Shown here: positions 1 through 6,592 of the stretch, in pieces
How the letters are laid out: each line of letters opens with the position of its first letter
Position numbering within the stretch: the first letter of the stretch is position 1
Source: CAZGTQ01 sp964528575
GTDB lineage: Bacteria > Planctomycetota > UBA1135 > GCA-002686595
DNA: 12,233 nt
Assembly: GCA_964528575.1 (NCBI GenBank)
Contig: CAZGTQ010000350.1
Span: 1-12,233, forward strand
Direction of reading: 5' to 3'
Notes under the pieces: generated by a model
Databases searched by the model: none
What the model saw: the letters and a program-made list of their open reading frames with translations, nothing else
What the model was told of the DNA's origin: nothing
Program-made: the position numbers and the translations under genes

Positions 1-1356
1 CCCGGCCGCGCGCGCGGCGACGAGCGCGCCGGCGTCGGCGAGCGCGACGCCGACGGTGCACGCGAGCACGACGACGAACGAGTTGCCGAAGCGCCGCTGG
101 CCGAGCGTCATCGCCGCGAGCACGGCGGCGAGCGCGACGAGGCCGAGCCGCGCGGGCTCGCCGCGGCGCAGCGCGCTCGCGAGCAGCGCGAGCCACGCGA
201 ACGGGAACGCGAGCGCGAACGGGCCGAGGTCCTGGACCGCGCCGCGCCAGCCGAGCTCGCCGCGCCGGCCGAAGAGCGGCCGGCTCTCGTCGACGACGTC
301 CATGAACAGCTCGCCGCGGCTCGCCCAGCGCAGCCCGTCGCGCACGCCGTCGACGAAGCCCGGAAGGAGCCACGCGCCGGCCGCGGCCGCGGCGAGCGCG
401 GCGGCGAGCGCGAGCGGCCGGCCGCTGCGGCGCAGCGCGCCCACGTGCAGCAGCACGAACGGCAGCGCGGCGACGAGCAGCGCGAGCGGCAGCGCGTTCG
501 TCAGCTCGACGAGCGAGCCCGGCCGGATCGCGTTCCACGGGCTCTGCGACGCAGGCACCATCGTCACGACCGCGGCGACGAGGAACAGGAACAGGCCCCC
601 GCGTGCGCCGTCGCGGGCGCGCGCCTCGTCGCGGGCGAGCGCCTTGGCGAGGAACGCGACGCCGCCCGCGACGAAGTACACCACCCCGGCGAGCCACGTC
701 AGCAGGACGAGCCCGCCGGCGAGGCCCGCGAGGATCGCGCCGATCGTCGCGTCGGTCAGATCCTCGCTGCGCACCGACCACGCGACGCACGCGAGCATCA
801 GCGCGAGCCCCAGCGCGACCGCGACGTGGTGGTCGATCCGCGTGACCTCGCCGTACCAGACCGCGATCGGCGCGGTCGCGGCGATCGCGGCCGCGACGAG
901 CGCGGCCCACGCCGCGCGCCGGCCGGCGAGCGCGAGCACCGCGACGAACACCGCCGCCACGCTCAGCGCTCCGAGCAGCGGCGGCGCGTGCACGAGCCGC
1001 GCCTCGAGCAGCGCCTCCTCGTGCCCGCCGAGCGCACGGTCGCCGACGTCGGGCCGGAACGTCGCCGCCGCCCGCGCGAGCGCCGCGTCGAACAGCGGCG
1101 GCCACGGCACCGCGCTCCCGCTCGGATGCGCGAGGAAGCGGTCGAAGCTCGGCACGCGCCCGGACGCGAGCGCGAGCTCGACGCGTCGCAGGTGGTAGGC
1201 CGCGTCGGGATCGTCGACGAGCCAGACCGGCCCGGCCGTCGCCTCGGCGGACGGACGCTCGTAGCCGGCGCGGTGCCGCTCGCGCAGGAGGAACGCGCCC
1301 GCGACCACGGCGGCGAGCAGCGCGAGCAGGAGCGCGCGCTCGAGCGGCGCGATCAC
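1..1356 (-). CDS. STT3-like oligosaccharyltransferase (GT66 family), C-terminus cut by window edge
   Basis: Probably a membrane oligosaccharyltransferase, which moves a lipid-linked glycan onto asparagine of exported proteins on the outer face of the inner membrane. 452 residues are visible, with about 10-11 hydrophobic segments (first at about 6-25). The family's catalytic points appear in order: an acidic motif DDPDAAYHLRR (48-58), WPPLF (85-89), a second loop motif RIDHHV with D175 and H177, a VVDESRP loop with E357 that fits the TIxE/SVxE motif, and QRRF (420-423). Archaeal AglB uses the same D, D-x-H and E metal ligands. The WWDYG acceptor-recognition motif would lie beyond the left edge. 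The GTG start at 1356 overlaps the preceding gene's TGA by 4 bases (GTGA), implying translational coupling. Family membership is a strong inference; an STT3-like glycosyltransferase with another acceptor is the main alternative. Confidence 0.8.
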   Translation of the reverse strand, partial: MIAPLERALLLALLAAVVAGAFLLRERHRAGYERPSAEATAGPVWLVDDPDAAYHLRRVELALASGRVPSFDRFLAHPSGSAVPWPPLFDAALARAAATFRPDVGDRALGGHEEALLEARLVHAPPLLGALSVAAVFVAVLALAGRRAAWAALVAAAIAATAPIAVWYGEVTRIDHHVAVALGLALMLACVAWSVRSEDLTDATIGAILAGLAGGLVLLTWLAGVVYFVAGGVAFLAKALARDEARARDGARGGLFLFLVAAVVTMVPASQSPWNAIRPGSLVELTNALPLALLVAALPFVLLHVGALRRSGRPLALAAALAAAAAGAWLLPGFVDGVRDGLRWASRGELFMDVVDESRPLFGRRGELGWRGAVQDLGPFALAFPFAWLALLASALRRGEPARLGLVALAAVLAAMTLGQRRFGNSFVVVLACTVGVALADAGALVAARAAG

Positions 1357-2807
1357 TTCGGCTCTTCGCCGCTGCGGCGCTCCGCGAGCCAGTCTGCGAC
1401 CGCTCCGGGCAGCTCGAGCTCCGCGAGGAACGGCGAGCTGCGGTGCGCGCGATCCGCGGGCGCGCGCAGGACGAGCGTGGGCGCGCCGAACAGCTCCGCG
1501 TCCGGATCGACCGCCCCCGACGAGACCACGACGAAGTCCGGGTCGGGCGCGCCGCCGCGCAGACGGTCGAACATCGCTTGCGCGACCGCGCTCCCGCGCA
1601 GGAGCAGCCCGACCTCGAGGTCCGGCCGTGCGGCGCGCGCCTGGGCGACGATCGTCGCGAGGTCCGGCCCGCTCGACGCGGCGTGAGCGACCGACCAGAG
1701 CTCGATGCCGTGGCGGTCGGCGACGGCGCGCCACGCGTCGCCGGCGGGGCCGAAGAACGCGGACTCGGGGCCGACGCGGTCGGGTGCGGGCACGACGAGC
1801 ACGATGCGCGGCTCGCTCCGCGGCTCGTAGCGCCACGAGCGCACCCGCTCGTAGAACGGCGCGTCCTCGGGCAGCAGCACCGCGCGCAGGTCGAGCGCCG
1901 GCGGCTCGCCGCCGCCGACGGTCGCGAGCAGGTGCGCCAGGACCTTCGTCGGCGCGTCGCCGGTCGCGAAGCGCGCTCCCCAGCCGAGCAGGCGGCGCAG
2001 ATCCTCGAGGTGCAGGTGGCGCCCGTCGTACGGGCCGTCTCGCAGCGCGGCGTGCGCGTCGAGGAACGGCTCGTGGAACGACGCGGCGAGCTCGACCGGG
2101 ATCGGCAGGCCGCGCACGAGCTCGTCGGGCCGGTCGTGCGCGCGCGCCTCGAGGACGATCGACCACGGACCGGGCTGCGCCGTCGGAGCGCGCAGGTACA
2201 TGTCGAAGCCGGGCACGGCGAACGCTGGCGGCTCGACCGGCTGCGTGCGCGCGCGCGTCTCGGTGCCGTCCGGCGCGATCCAGTAGAGCGAGACGTCGCA
2301 CGCGCGGCGGGAGAGCGTCGCGCGGTGCGGATCGGCCGGATAGACGCGCGCGCGGACCTGCTGCCCGCGCTCGTCGTCGATCAGCTCGAGCACGCCGGGC
2401 AGGAGCTGCACGTCGAGCGCGTCGACCAGCGCGGCGAGCGTCCCCTGGCCGACGTCCGCCGGCGCGGCGCCGTCGAGCACGCGCGCCGCGGCCGAGAGCG
2501 TGCCGAGGTCGGGCCACGCGTCGGCGGGCGCGCCGCTGCCGAGGCGTCCCTCGACGAGCTTCGCCGCCCGCTCGCGCGCGTCCTCGTCGGCCTGCGCCCA
2601 GAGCGCGTGGAACGTGGCGAGCCGCTCGGCGTACAGCGCGTTCGCGTGCCGGCTCGTGAGCTCGTCGGCGCTCTCCGCGAAGTCCCCTTGGGCGCTGCGC
2701 CACGTCTGCGCCGCCGCGGGCGCGGCGAGCAGGGCGAGGGCGGCGAGAGCTGCGAGGCCGGCGAGAGCGAAACGGCCTAGCGGGCGGGATACGTGTCGAG
2801 GACCCAT
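1353..2807 (-). CDS. Exported protein of unknown function with possible degenerate alpha/beta-hydrolase C-terminus
   Basis: 484 residues, not a recognised family. It starts with a clear signal peptide: basic n-region, long Ala/Leu core at about 13-30 and a probable cleavage after AAA at 33, so it should act in the periplasm or outside. A helical, charged region follows, then a likely beta-sandwich-type middle section. The last 150 residues or so alternate strands and helices like an alpha/beta hydrolase: a strand RIVLVVPAP, a nucleophile-like turn LLLRGSAVAQ with Ser at about 406, and a strand PTLVLRAPAD with Asp at about 452. The usual G-x-S-x-G glycines are missing, so it may not be catalytic. 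The ATG at 2807 follows GGAAAG at close spacing and lies 31 bases inside the preceding gene, which suggests coupled translation. Its stop overlaps the start of the STT3-like gene, suggesting a related role, but that is inference. Confidence 0.7.
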   Translation of the reverse strand: MGPRHVSRPLGRFALAGLAALAALALLAAPAAAQTWRSAQGDFAESADELTSRHANALYAERLATFHALWAQADEDARERAAKLVEGRLGSGAPADAWPDLGTLSAAARVLDGAAPADVGQGTLAALVDALDVQLLPGVLELIDDERGQQVRARVYPADPHRATLSRRACDVSLYWIAPDGTETRARTQPVEPPAFAVPGFDMYLRAPTAQPGPWSIVLEARAHDRPDELVRGLPIPVELAASFHEPFLDAHAALRDGPYDGRHLHLEDLRRLLGWGARFATGDAPTKVLAHLLATVGGGEPPALDLRAVLLPEDAPFYERVRSWRYEPRSEPRIVLVVPAPDRVGPESAFFGPAGDAWRAVADRHGIELWSVAHAASSGPDLATIVAQARAARPDLEVGLLLRGSAVAQAMFDRLRGGAPDPDFVVVSSGAVDPDAELFGAPTLVLRAPADRAHRSSPFLAELELPGAVADWLAERRSGEEPK

Positions 2808-3931
2808 GCTTTCCAGCGTTGCTCGAGCTCGAGCACGTTCATCTCGAAGACGTCGCGCAGCGCGTCGCGCGTCTCTTCGCGCTCGCGCAGCCTGCGAAAC
2901 AGGCGACCGGCCTTCGCGCCGTCGAGCGCGATCAGGTAGTCGACGTAGCTGAACGACACCGCGTGCTGCGGCAGCGTGAGCGTGTCGGTGTTCTGCTCGA
3001 ACACCTGGGCGATCGGCGGCACGTCGTCGAGCGCGACCATCTTGCGCACCGCGGGCTTCCAGTCGCCGCCCTTGAAGTCGCGGTTGCTGTCGACCTCCTG
3101 GTAGCAGTAGTTGTCGCAGAGGCCGAAGTAGCGCATCTCGAAGAAGTGCGCGACGCCGGCGTCCGCCCAGCCGCCCTTGCGATTTCCGAGCCAGTTCGAC
3201 GGCTCCTGGTGCGCGAGCAGGAGGTGCGCGACGCTGTGGACGAGGTTGCGGTGCAGCTCCTCGTCGCCGCGGAAGTTCTGCCGCGAGCCGCAGACCGAGT
3301 AGACCGCGCTCGAGCCGAGCAGCTTGACGCCGGTCGCGCTCTCGTTGCCGCAGAACGCGGCCGAGGAGCGGCGCTGGTCCTGCTCGAGCCACCAGACGAG
3401 CACGACGACGTCCTGCGCGAACTCGTGGTCCGTCGCGCCGAAGATCGCGCAGTAATCGGCGTAGAGCCGCTCCATCCGATCGATCGTCAGGTGGAGCATC
3501 TCGTGCGCGTCGCGCAGCCGCTTGTCGACCTTGAGCTTGTCGATGTCCCACACGATGACGAAGTGCTCGCTCTTCGCCTTGCGCAGCGCGCGGTCCATCT
3601 GCTCGTCGTAGGTCGCGAGCGACGCGGCGTGCTCCGCCTGCGTGCGCCGGCGCTCGGCCAGCCAAACCTCGGCGGTCTCGTTCTCGCACTTCGCGCAGTC
3701 GACCCAGCCCGTGCCGCCGCAGGGCTCGCACCCGGCGAAGAAGCTGCAGTACTGCGCGTTCGTCTCCAGCGCGCAGTCGTCGTCGTCGTGCTCGCCGCAG
3801 GGCTGCCGGCCGACCGAGTCGCACTTCGTGCAGCGCGGCGGCGGCGGCGGCTCGTCGTCGTCGAACGAGCCTGACGGCGCGCCGGCGGCGGCGGCCGCGA
3901 GCAACAGGACCAGCGGAGCGAGTTGTTTCAT
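2777..3931 (-). CDS. Exported protein with DnaJ-like cysteine motifs and degenerate zinc-peptidase-like domain
   Basis: 384 residues. A short signal peptide (about 1-18, MKQL followed by a Leu/Ala core) leads to an acidic, proline-rich linker and a cysteine-rich segment: CTKC (34-37), C45, C53, C62, CEPCGGTG (68-75) and CAKC (79-82). These resemble the CxxCxGxG zinc-binding repeats of DnaJ. From about residue 120 the layout recalls secreted gluzincin (peptidase MA-like) proteins: a long helical part, then HSVAH (232-236) where HExxH would be expected, and GGWADAGVAHFFE (253-265) where such enzymes have W-x-x-E-G. Both the catalytic Glu and the usual third-ligand Glu appear replaced, so it may be a binding protein and not a protease. 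It is first of three overlapping genes ending in an STT3-like transferase. The ATG at 3931 has no obvious Shine-Dalgarno site. Existence of the gene is secure; its function is not known. Confidence 0.8.
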   Translation of the reverse strand: MKQLAPLVLLLAAAAAGAPSGSFDDDEPPPPPRCTKCDSVGRQPCGEHDDDDCALETNAQYCSFFAGCEPCGGTGWVDCAKCENETAEVWLAERRRTQAEHAASLATYDEQMDRALRKAKSEHFVIVWDIDKLKVDKRLRDAHEMLHLTIDRMERLYADYCAIFGATDHEFAQDVVVLVWWLEQDQRRSSAAFCGNESATGVKLLGSSAVYSVCGSRQNFRGDEELHRNLVHSVAHLLLAHQEPSNWLGNRKGGWADAGVAHFFEMRYFGLCDNYCYQEVDSNRDFKGGDWKPAVRKMVALDDVPPIAQVFEQNTDTLTLPQHAVSFSYVDYLIALDGAKAGRLFRRLREREETRDALRDVFEMNVLELEQRWKAWVLDTYPAR

Positions 3932-3983
3932 GACGGCATCGAGGGAGCGAAGGGGAGCGCCGGGTGACGGCGGACCTAGCCCG

Positions 3984-4048
3984 CGCGCCGCGGGCGGTTC
4001 CCCGCGGGCGCGTTCGCCTTGGGCAAGGGTCCCGCGCTTCGCGCGCGG
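3984..4048 (-). terminator. Two GC-rich hairpins between hutI and the next gene, possible terminator
   Basis: The 142-base gap 3932-4073 holds two adjacent inverted repeats. The larger has arms at 3984-3994 and 4001-4012, pairing over 11 bp with one bulged base around a 6-base loop. The smaller has six-base arms at 4032-4037 and 4043-4048 around a 5-base loop. They lie downstream of the hutI stop on the minus strand and before the start of the exported three-gene set. No T-run follows, so this is not a textbook intrinsic terminator, and in DNA this rich in G and C such repeats also arise by chance. Confidence 0.3.
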
Positions 4049-4073
4049 CGTCCAGCGTTCGGACGAGGATCGC

Positions 4074-5372
4074 TCAGCGGACGCTCCGCGGCGGGGGCTC
4101 GGGCCGCGCGTCGTGCCGCTCCCAGACGACGCGGCCGTCCTTGACCACGGTTTGCACGGGATTGCGACCGAGCTCGTAGACCAGATGCCGGTGGTTGGGG
4201 AGGTCGAGCACGAGCACGTCCGCGCGCTTGTCCGGCTCGAGCGACCCGATCCGGTCCCCGCGGCCGAGCGAGCAGGCGGCGTTGAGCGTGGCGGCCGTCA
4301 GCGTCTCCGCCGCGCTCATCCGCAGCCGCAACGCGGCCCACGTGAGGACCTCGGGCATGCTCTGCAGGTAGCAGCTCCCCGGGTTGAAGTCGGTCGCGAG
4401 CGCGGGCGCGAGGCCCGCCTCGATCATCCGCCGCGCGGGCACCTCCTGCTCGACGCGCAGGTAGAGCGGCACGAGCGGGCACAGCACCGGGACGACGCCG
4501 GCGGCCGCGAGCGCCTCGATGCCCGCGTCGCTGACGAACTCGAGGTGGTCCGCGCTCGCGGCGCCGAGCTCGGCGGCGAGCTGCGCCCCGCCCAGCGGCG
4601 TCAACTGGTCGACGTGCAGGCGCAGCTCCAGGCCGACCTCGCGCGCCCGGCGCAGGATGCGGCGCGTGTCGTCGAGCCCGAAGACGTGCGCCTCGGTGAA
4701 GACGTCGCAGTACTCGGCGAGGCCCGAGTCGGCGACCTGGGGCACCCACTCCTCGACGAGCAGGTCGACGTACTGCGCGCGCCGGTCGCGGTACTCGGGC
4801 GGGAATTCGTGCGCGCCGAGGAACGTCGGCGCGACGTCGACGACGTGCGCGCGCGCGGCCTCGTCGATCGCGGCGAGGCACTTGAGCTCGTCCTCGAGCG
4901 TCAGGCCGTAGCCCGTCTTCGCCTCGATCGTCGTCGTGCCCAGCGTGACGAAGCGGTCGAGCCGCGCCGTGAGCAGCGCGGCGAGCTCCTCTTGCGAGCG
5001 CGCGCGCACGCCCTGCACCGTGGAGAGGATCCCGCCGCCGGCCTGCGCGATCTCGACGTAGGTGGCGCCGCGCGTGCGCAGCTCGAACTCGTCCTCGCGC
5101 GTCGTCGCGAACACCGGGTGCGTGTGCGCGTCGACGAAGCCGGGGACGAGGAGCCCGCCGCGCGCGTCGATCTCGCGCGCCGCGTCGTAGCGGGCGCGCA
5201 GCTCGCCCTCCGGCCCGACCGCGACGATCGTGTCGCCGCGGATCGCGACGGCGCCGCGCGCGACGACGCGGATCGCGCCGAGCTCCGCTCCCCCGCGCGG
5301 GGTGCGCCCGAGCGGCGTCGCGAGCTCCGCCGCGCCCGCGACGAGGAGGTCGACCTCTTGGCGCGCGTCCAT
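4074..5372 (-). CDS. hutI: Imidazolonepropionase
   Basis: HutI hydrolyses 4-imidazolone-5-propanoate to N-formimidoyl-L-glutamate, the third step of cytoplasmic histidine degradation. The 432-residue protein is slightly longer than typical HutI (about 400-420). It shows the amidohydrolase layout: a beta-rich N-terminal composite domain, VDAHTHPVF with metal ligands H83 and H85, the HutI signatures EAKTGYGL (about 150) and GAHEFPPEY (about 186), LHVDQL with H253, SADHLEF with H276, and ATDFNPGS with D328 as the last metal ligand. The C-terminus returns to the beta domain, with a typical LEPDKRADVLVLD segment. All catalytic positions are intact. No hutH, hutU or hutG lies beside it. It follows the sigma-factor gene by 66 bases on the same strand and could be co-transcribed with it. 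The ATG at 5372 has no clear Shine-Dalgarno site. Confidence 0.95.
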   Translation of the reverse strand: MDARQEVDLLVAGAAELATPLGRTPRGGAELGAIRVVARGAVAIRGDTIVAVGPEGELRARYDAAREIDARGGLLVPGFVDAHTHPVFATTREDEFELRTRGATYVEIAQAGGGILSTVQGVRARSQEELAALLTARLDRFVTLGTTTIEAKTGYGLTLEDELKCLAAIDEAARAHVVDVAPTFLGAHEFPPEYRDRRAQYVDLLVEEWVPQVADSGLAEYCDVFTEAHVFGLDDTRRILRRAREVGLELRLHVDQLTPLGGAQLAAELGAASADHLEFVSDAGIEALAAAGVVPVLCPLVPLYLRVEQEVPARRMIEAGLAPALATDFNPGSCYLQSMPEVLTWAALRLRMSAAETLTAATLNAACSLGRGDRIGSLEPDKRADVLVLDLPNHRHLVYELGRNPVQTVVKDGRVVWERHDARPEPPPRSVR

Positions 5373-5438
5373 CCGCGCGCGAAGGATACGGGAGCCGCGG
5401 GCACAGCCCGTGAAGGAATCTGGCGTGTGAGCGTCGCG

Positions 5439-6233
5439 TCAGCTCGCGAGCCGCAGCGGCGCGGCGGTCGGCGGCCGCATCGCCGCGCGCATGCGGGCCG
5501 CGATGCGCTTGCGCGAGCGGAAGATGATCATCTTCATGTTGGAGCGGCGCACCTGGAGGATCCGGCCCGCCTCCTCGTACGTGCGGCCCTCGACCTCGAC
5601 CAGCTCGAGCGCGCGCTGGTCGCGCGGCGCGAGCTGCTCCCACGCCCGCGCGTAGTGGCACAGGAACAGGAGCCAGGCGCCGCGCAAGCGCTCGCTCTGC
5701 TCGACCGTGTCGGCCACCTCGTCGGGGCTCTTGCGGTGGTCGGCAGGCTCGCGCAAGCCCTCGGGCAGCTCCTGGAACGAGACCGCCGCCAGGCGCGTGC
5801 TCGCGCGCCGCACGATGTTGCCCGCGATCGTCCGCACCCAGACGCGGAAGCTGCCGGCGTGGTCCTCGCGGAAGCTCCCGGGGTAGCGGTACACGTTGAC
5901 GAACGTGTCCTGGAGCAGCTCGACCGGATCGAGGTGTCCCATGCCCCTGCGCACGAGGCTGCGGATCCAGCGCAGGACGGCGGGCTCGGCGAACGCGTAG
6001 AGCGCGGCGAACGCCTCCGGCGAGCGGGTGTCGCGATACAGCGCCATCAGCTCGGTTCCGACGCGGTTCTCGAGCTCTTCCGCCGCTGCGTCGCGCGCCG
6101 CGGCGCGGATCCCGCGCTCCTCGAGGGCGGCGAGGACGCCGGGCCAGGACGCGAGCCGCTCGAAGGGGCCTGCCGAGGAGCGCGCCCCCGGCTCGGCGGG
6201 TGCCGGCGGCGCGTCGATGCGGGCGAGAGTCAT
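5439..6233 (-). CDS. ECF-type RNA polymerase sigma factor
   Basis: 264 residues. This is a sigma-70-family factor that would direct RNA polymerase to a particular promoter set. Region 2 spans about 73-143: EAFAALYAF, then DPVELLQDTFVNVY (the core-binding and -10-contact helix) and FRVWVRTIAGNIVRR. Region 4 spans about 198-248: LAPRDQRALELVEVEGRTY, then a helix-turn-helix EEAGRILQVRRSNMKMIIF and a basic RSRKRIAARM end. No region 1.1 or 3 is evident, as expected of the ECF class. An N-terminal extension of roughly 70 residues is longer than usual, so a downstream start is possible, although the ATG at 6233 fits the ORF well. No anti-sigma factor is next to it, only hutI downstream on the same strand. 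It may read its own promoter in the region upstream, but I see no convincing site. Confidence 0.9.
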   Translation of the reverse strand: MTLARIDAPPAPAEPGARSSAGPFERLASWPGVLAALEERGIRAAARDAAAEELENRVGTELMALYRDTRSPEAFAALYAFAEPAVLRWIRSLVRRGMGHLDPVELLQDTFVNVYRYPGSFREDHAGSFRVWVRTIAGNIVRRASTRLAAVSFQELPEGLREPADHRKSPDEVADTVEQSERLRGAWLLFLCHYARAWEQLAPRDQRALELVEVEGRTYEEAGRILQVRRSNMKMIIFRSRKRIAARMRAAMRPPTAAPLRLAS

Positions 6234-6592
6234 GAGGGGAAACGCTTACACAGGCCGTGCCAAAGAGCGCCGTTCCCAGGCCGGAGACACACGCAAGCCG
6301 TTGCAATAGCACGACTTGCTCGGCGAGAAAGGTGTGCCGCAAATGGCGAGCGGCGGCTTCGTGCTCCGCGCGCACGACACGGAATCCCCCACGCAGGCCG
6401 GTTTGCGAGCGGTTCCGCACCGGGGGCGGAGCGGTAGGGGATCGATTTCGCGCGCCGTGTGGGCGAAGAGGAACGTTCCAGCGAGCGCGCGGTCGGGTCC
6501 GATGACCACGAGGAGCCGTGCGCCCGGCGAGCCCGTCGGCACTCGCCTGGCCAGGCCCCGGCGCGGCAGGGTAGGATGCCGGTGGCCCGCAG
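6234..6592. other. Divergent intergenic region between the sigma-factor gene and the CorC-like gene
   Basis: About 359 bases without a supportable gene. It must hold the 5' ends of both divergent transcription units. The part next to the sigma gene (about 6234-6400) is less GC-biased than the surrounding coding DNA, as expected for a promoter region. I see no convincing sigma-70 -35/-10 pair. A perfect palindrome lies at 6470-6479 and is listed separately. Open frames across this stretch on both strands are arginine- and proline-rich and resemble no protein family. No tRNA, small RNA or riboswitch was recognised. Confidence 0.6.
6470..6479. promoter_or_regulatory. Perfect palindrome GGAACGTTCC, possible operator or ECF -35 element
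   Basis: A perfect 10-base palindrome lies 114 bases upstream of the CorC-like gene's start. Each half begins GGAAC, the core of many ECF-sigma -35 elements. On the plus strand a GTC triplet follows GGAAC after 17 bases, loosely like the GGAAC-N16/17-GTC pattern of ECF promoters. An ECF gene sits next door. A 10-base palindrome is not rare by chance, so this is only a candidate. Confidence 0.25.

Noticed and set aside
56..1686. Long plus-strand open frames opposite the STT3-like gene
   Set aside because: They are Arg/Ala/Ser-rich, resemble no family and mirror the codon bias of the minus-strand gene, whose frame carries the STT3 motifs.
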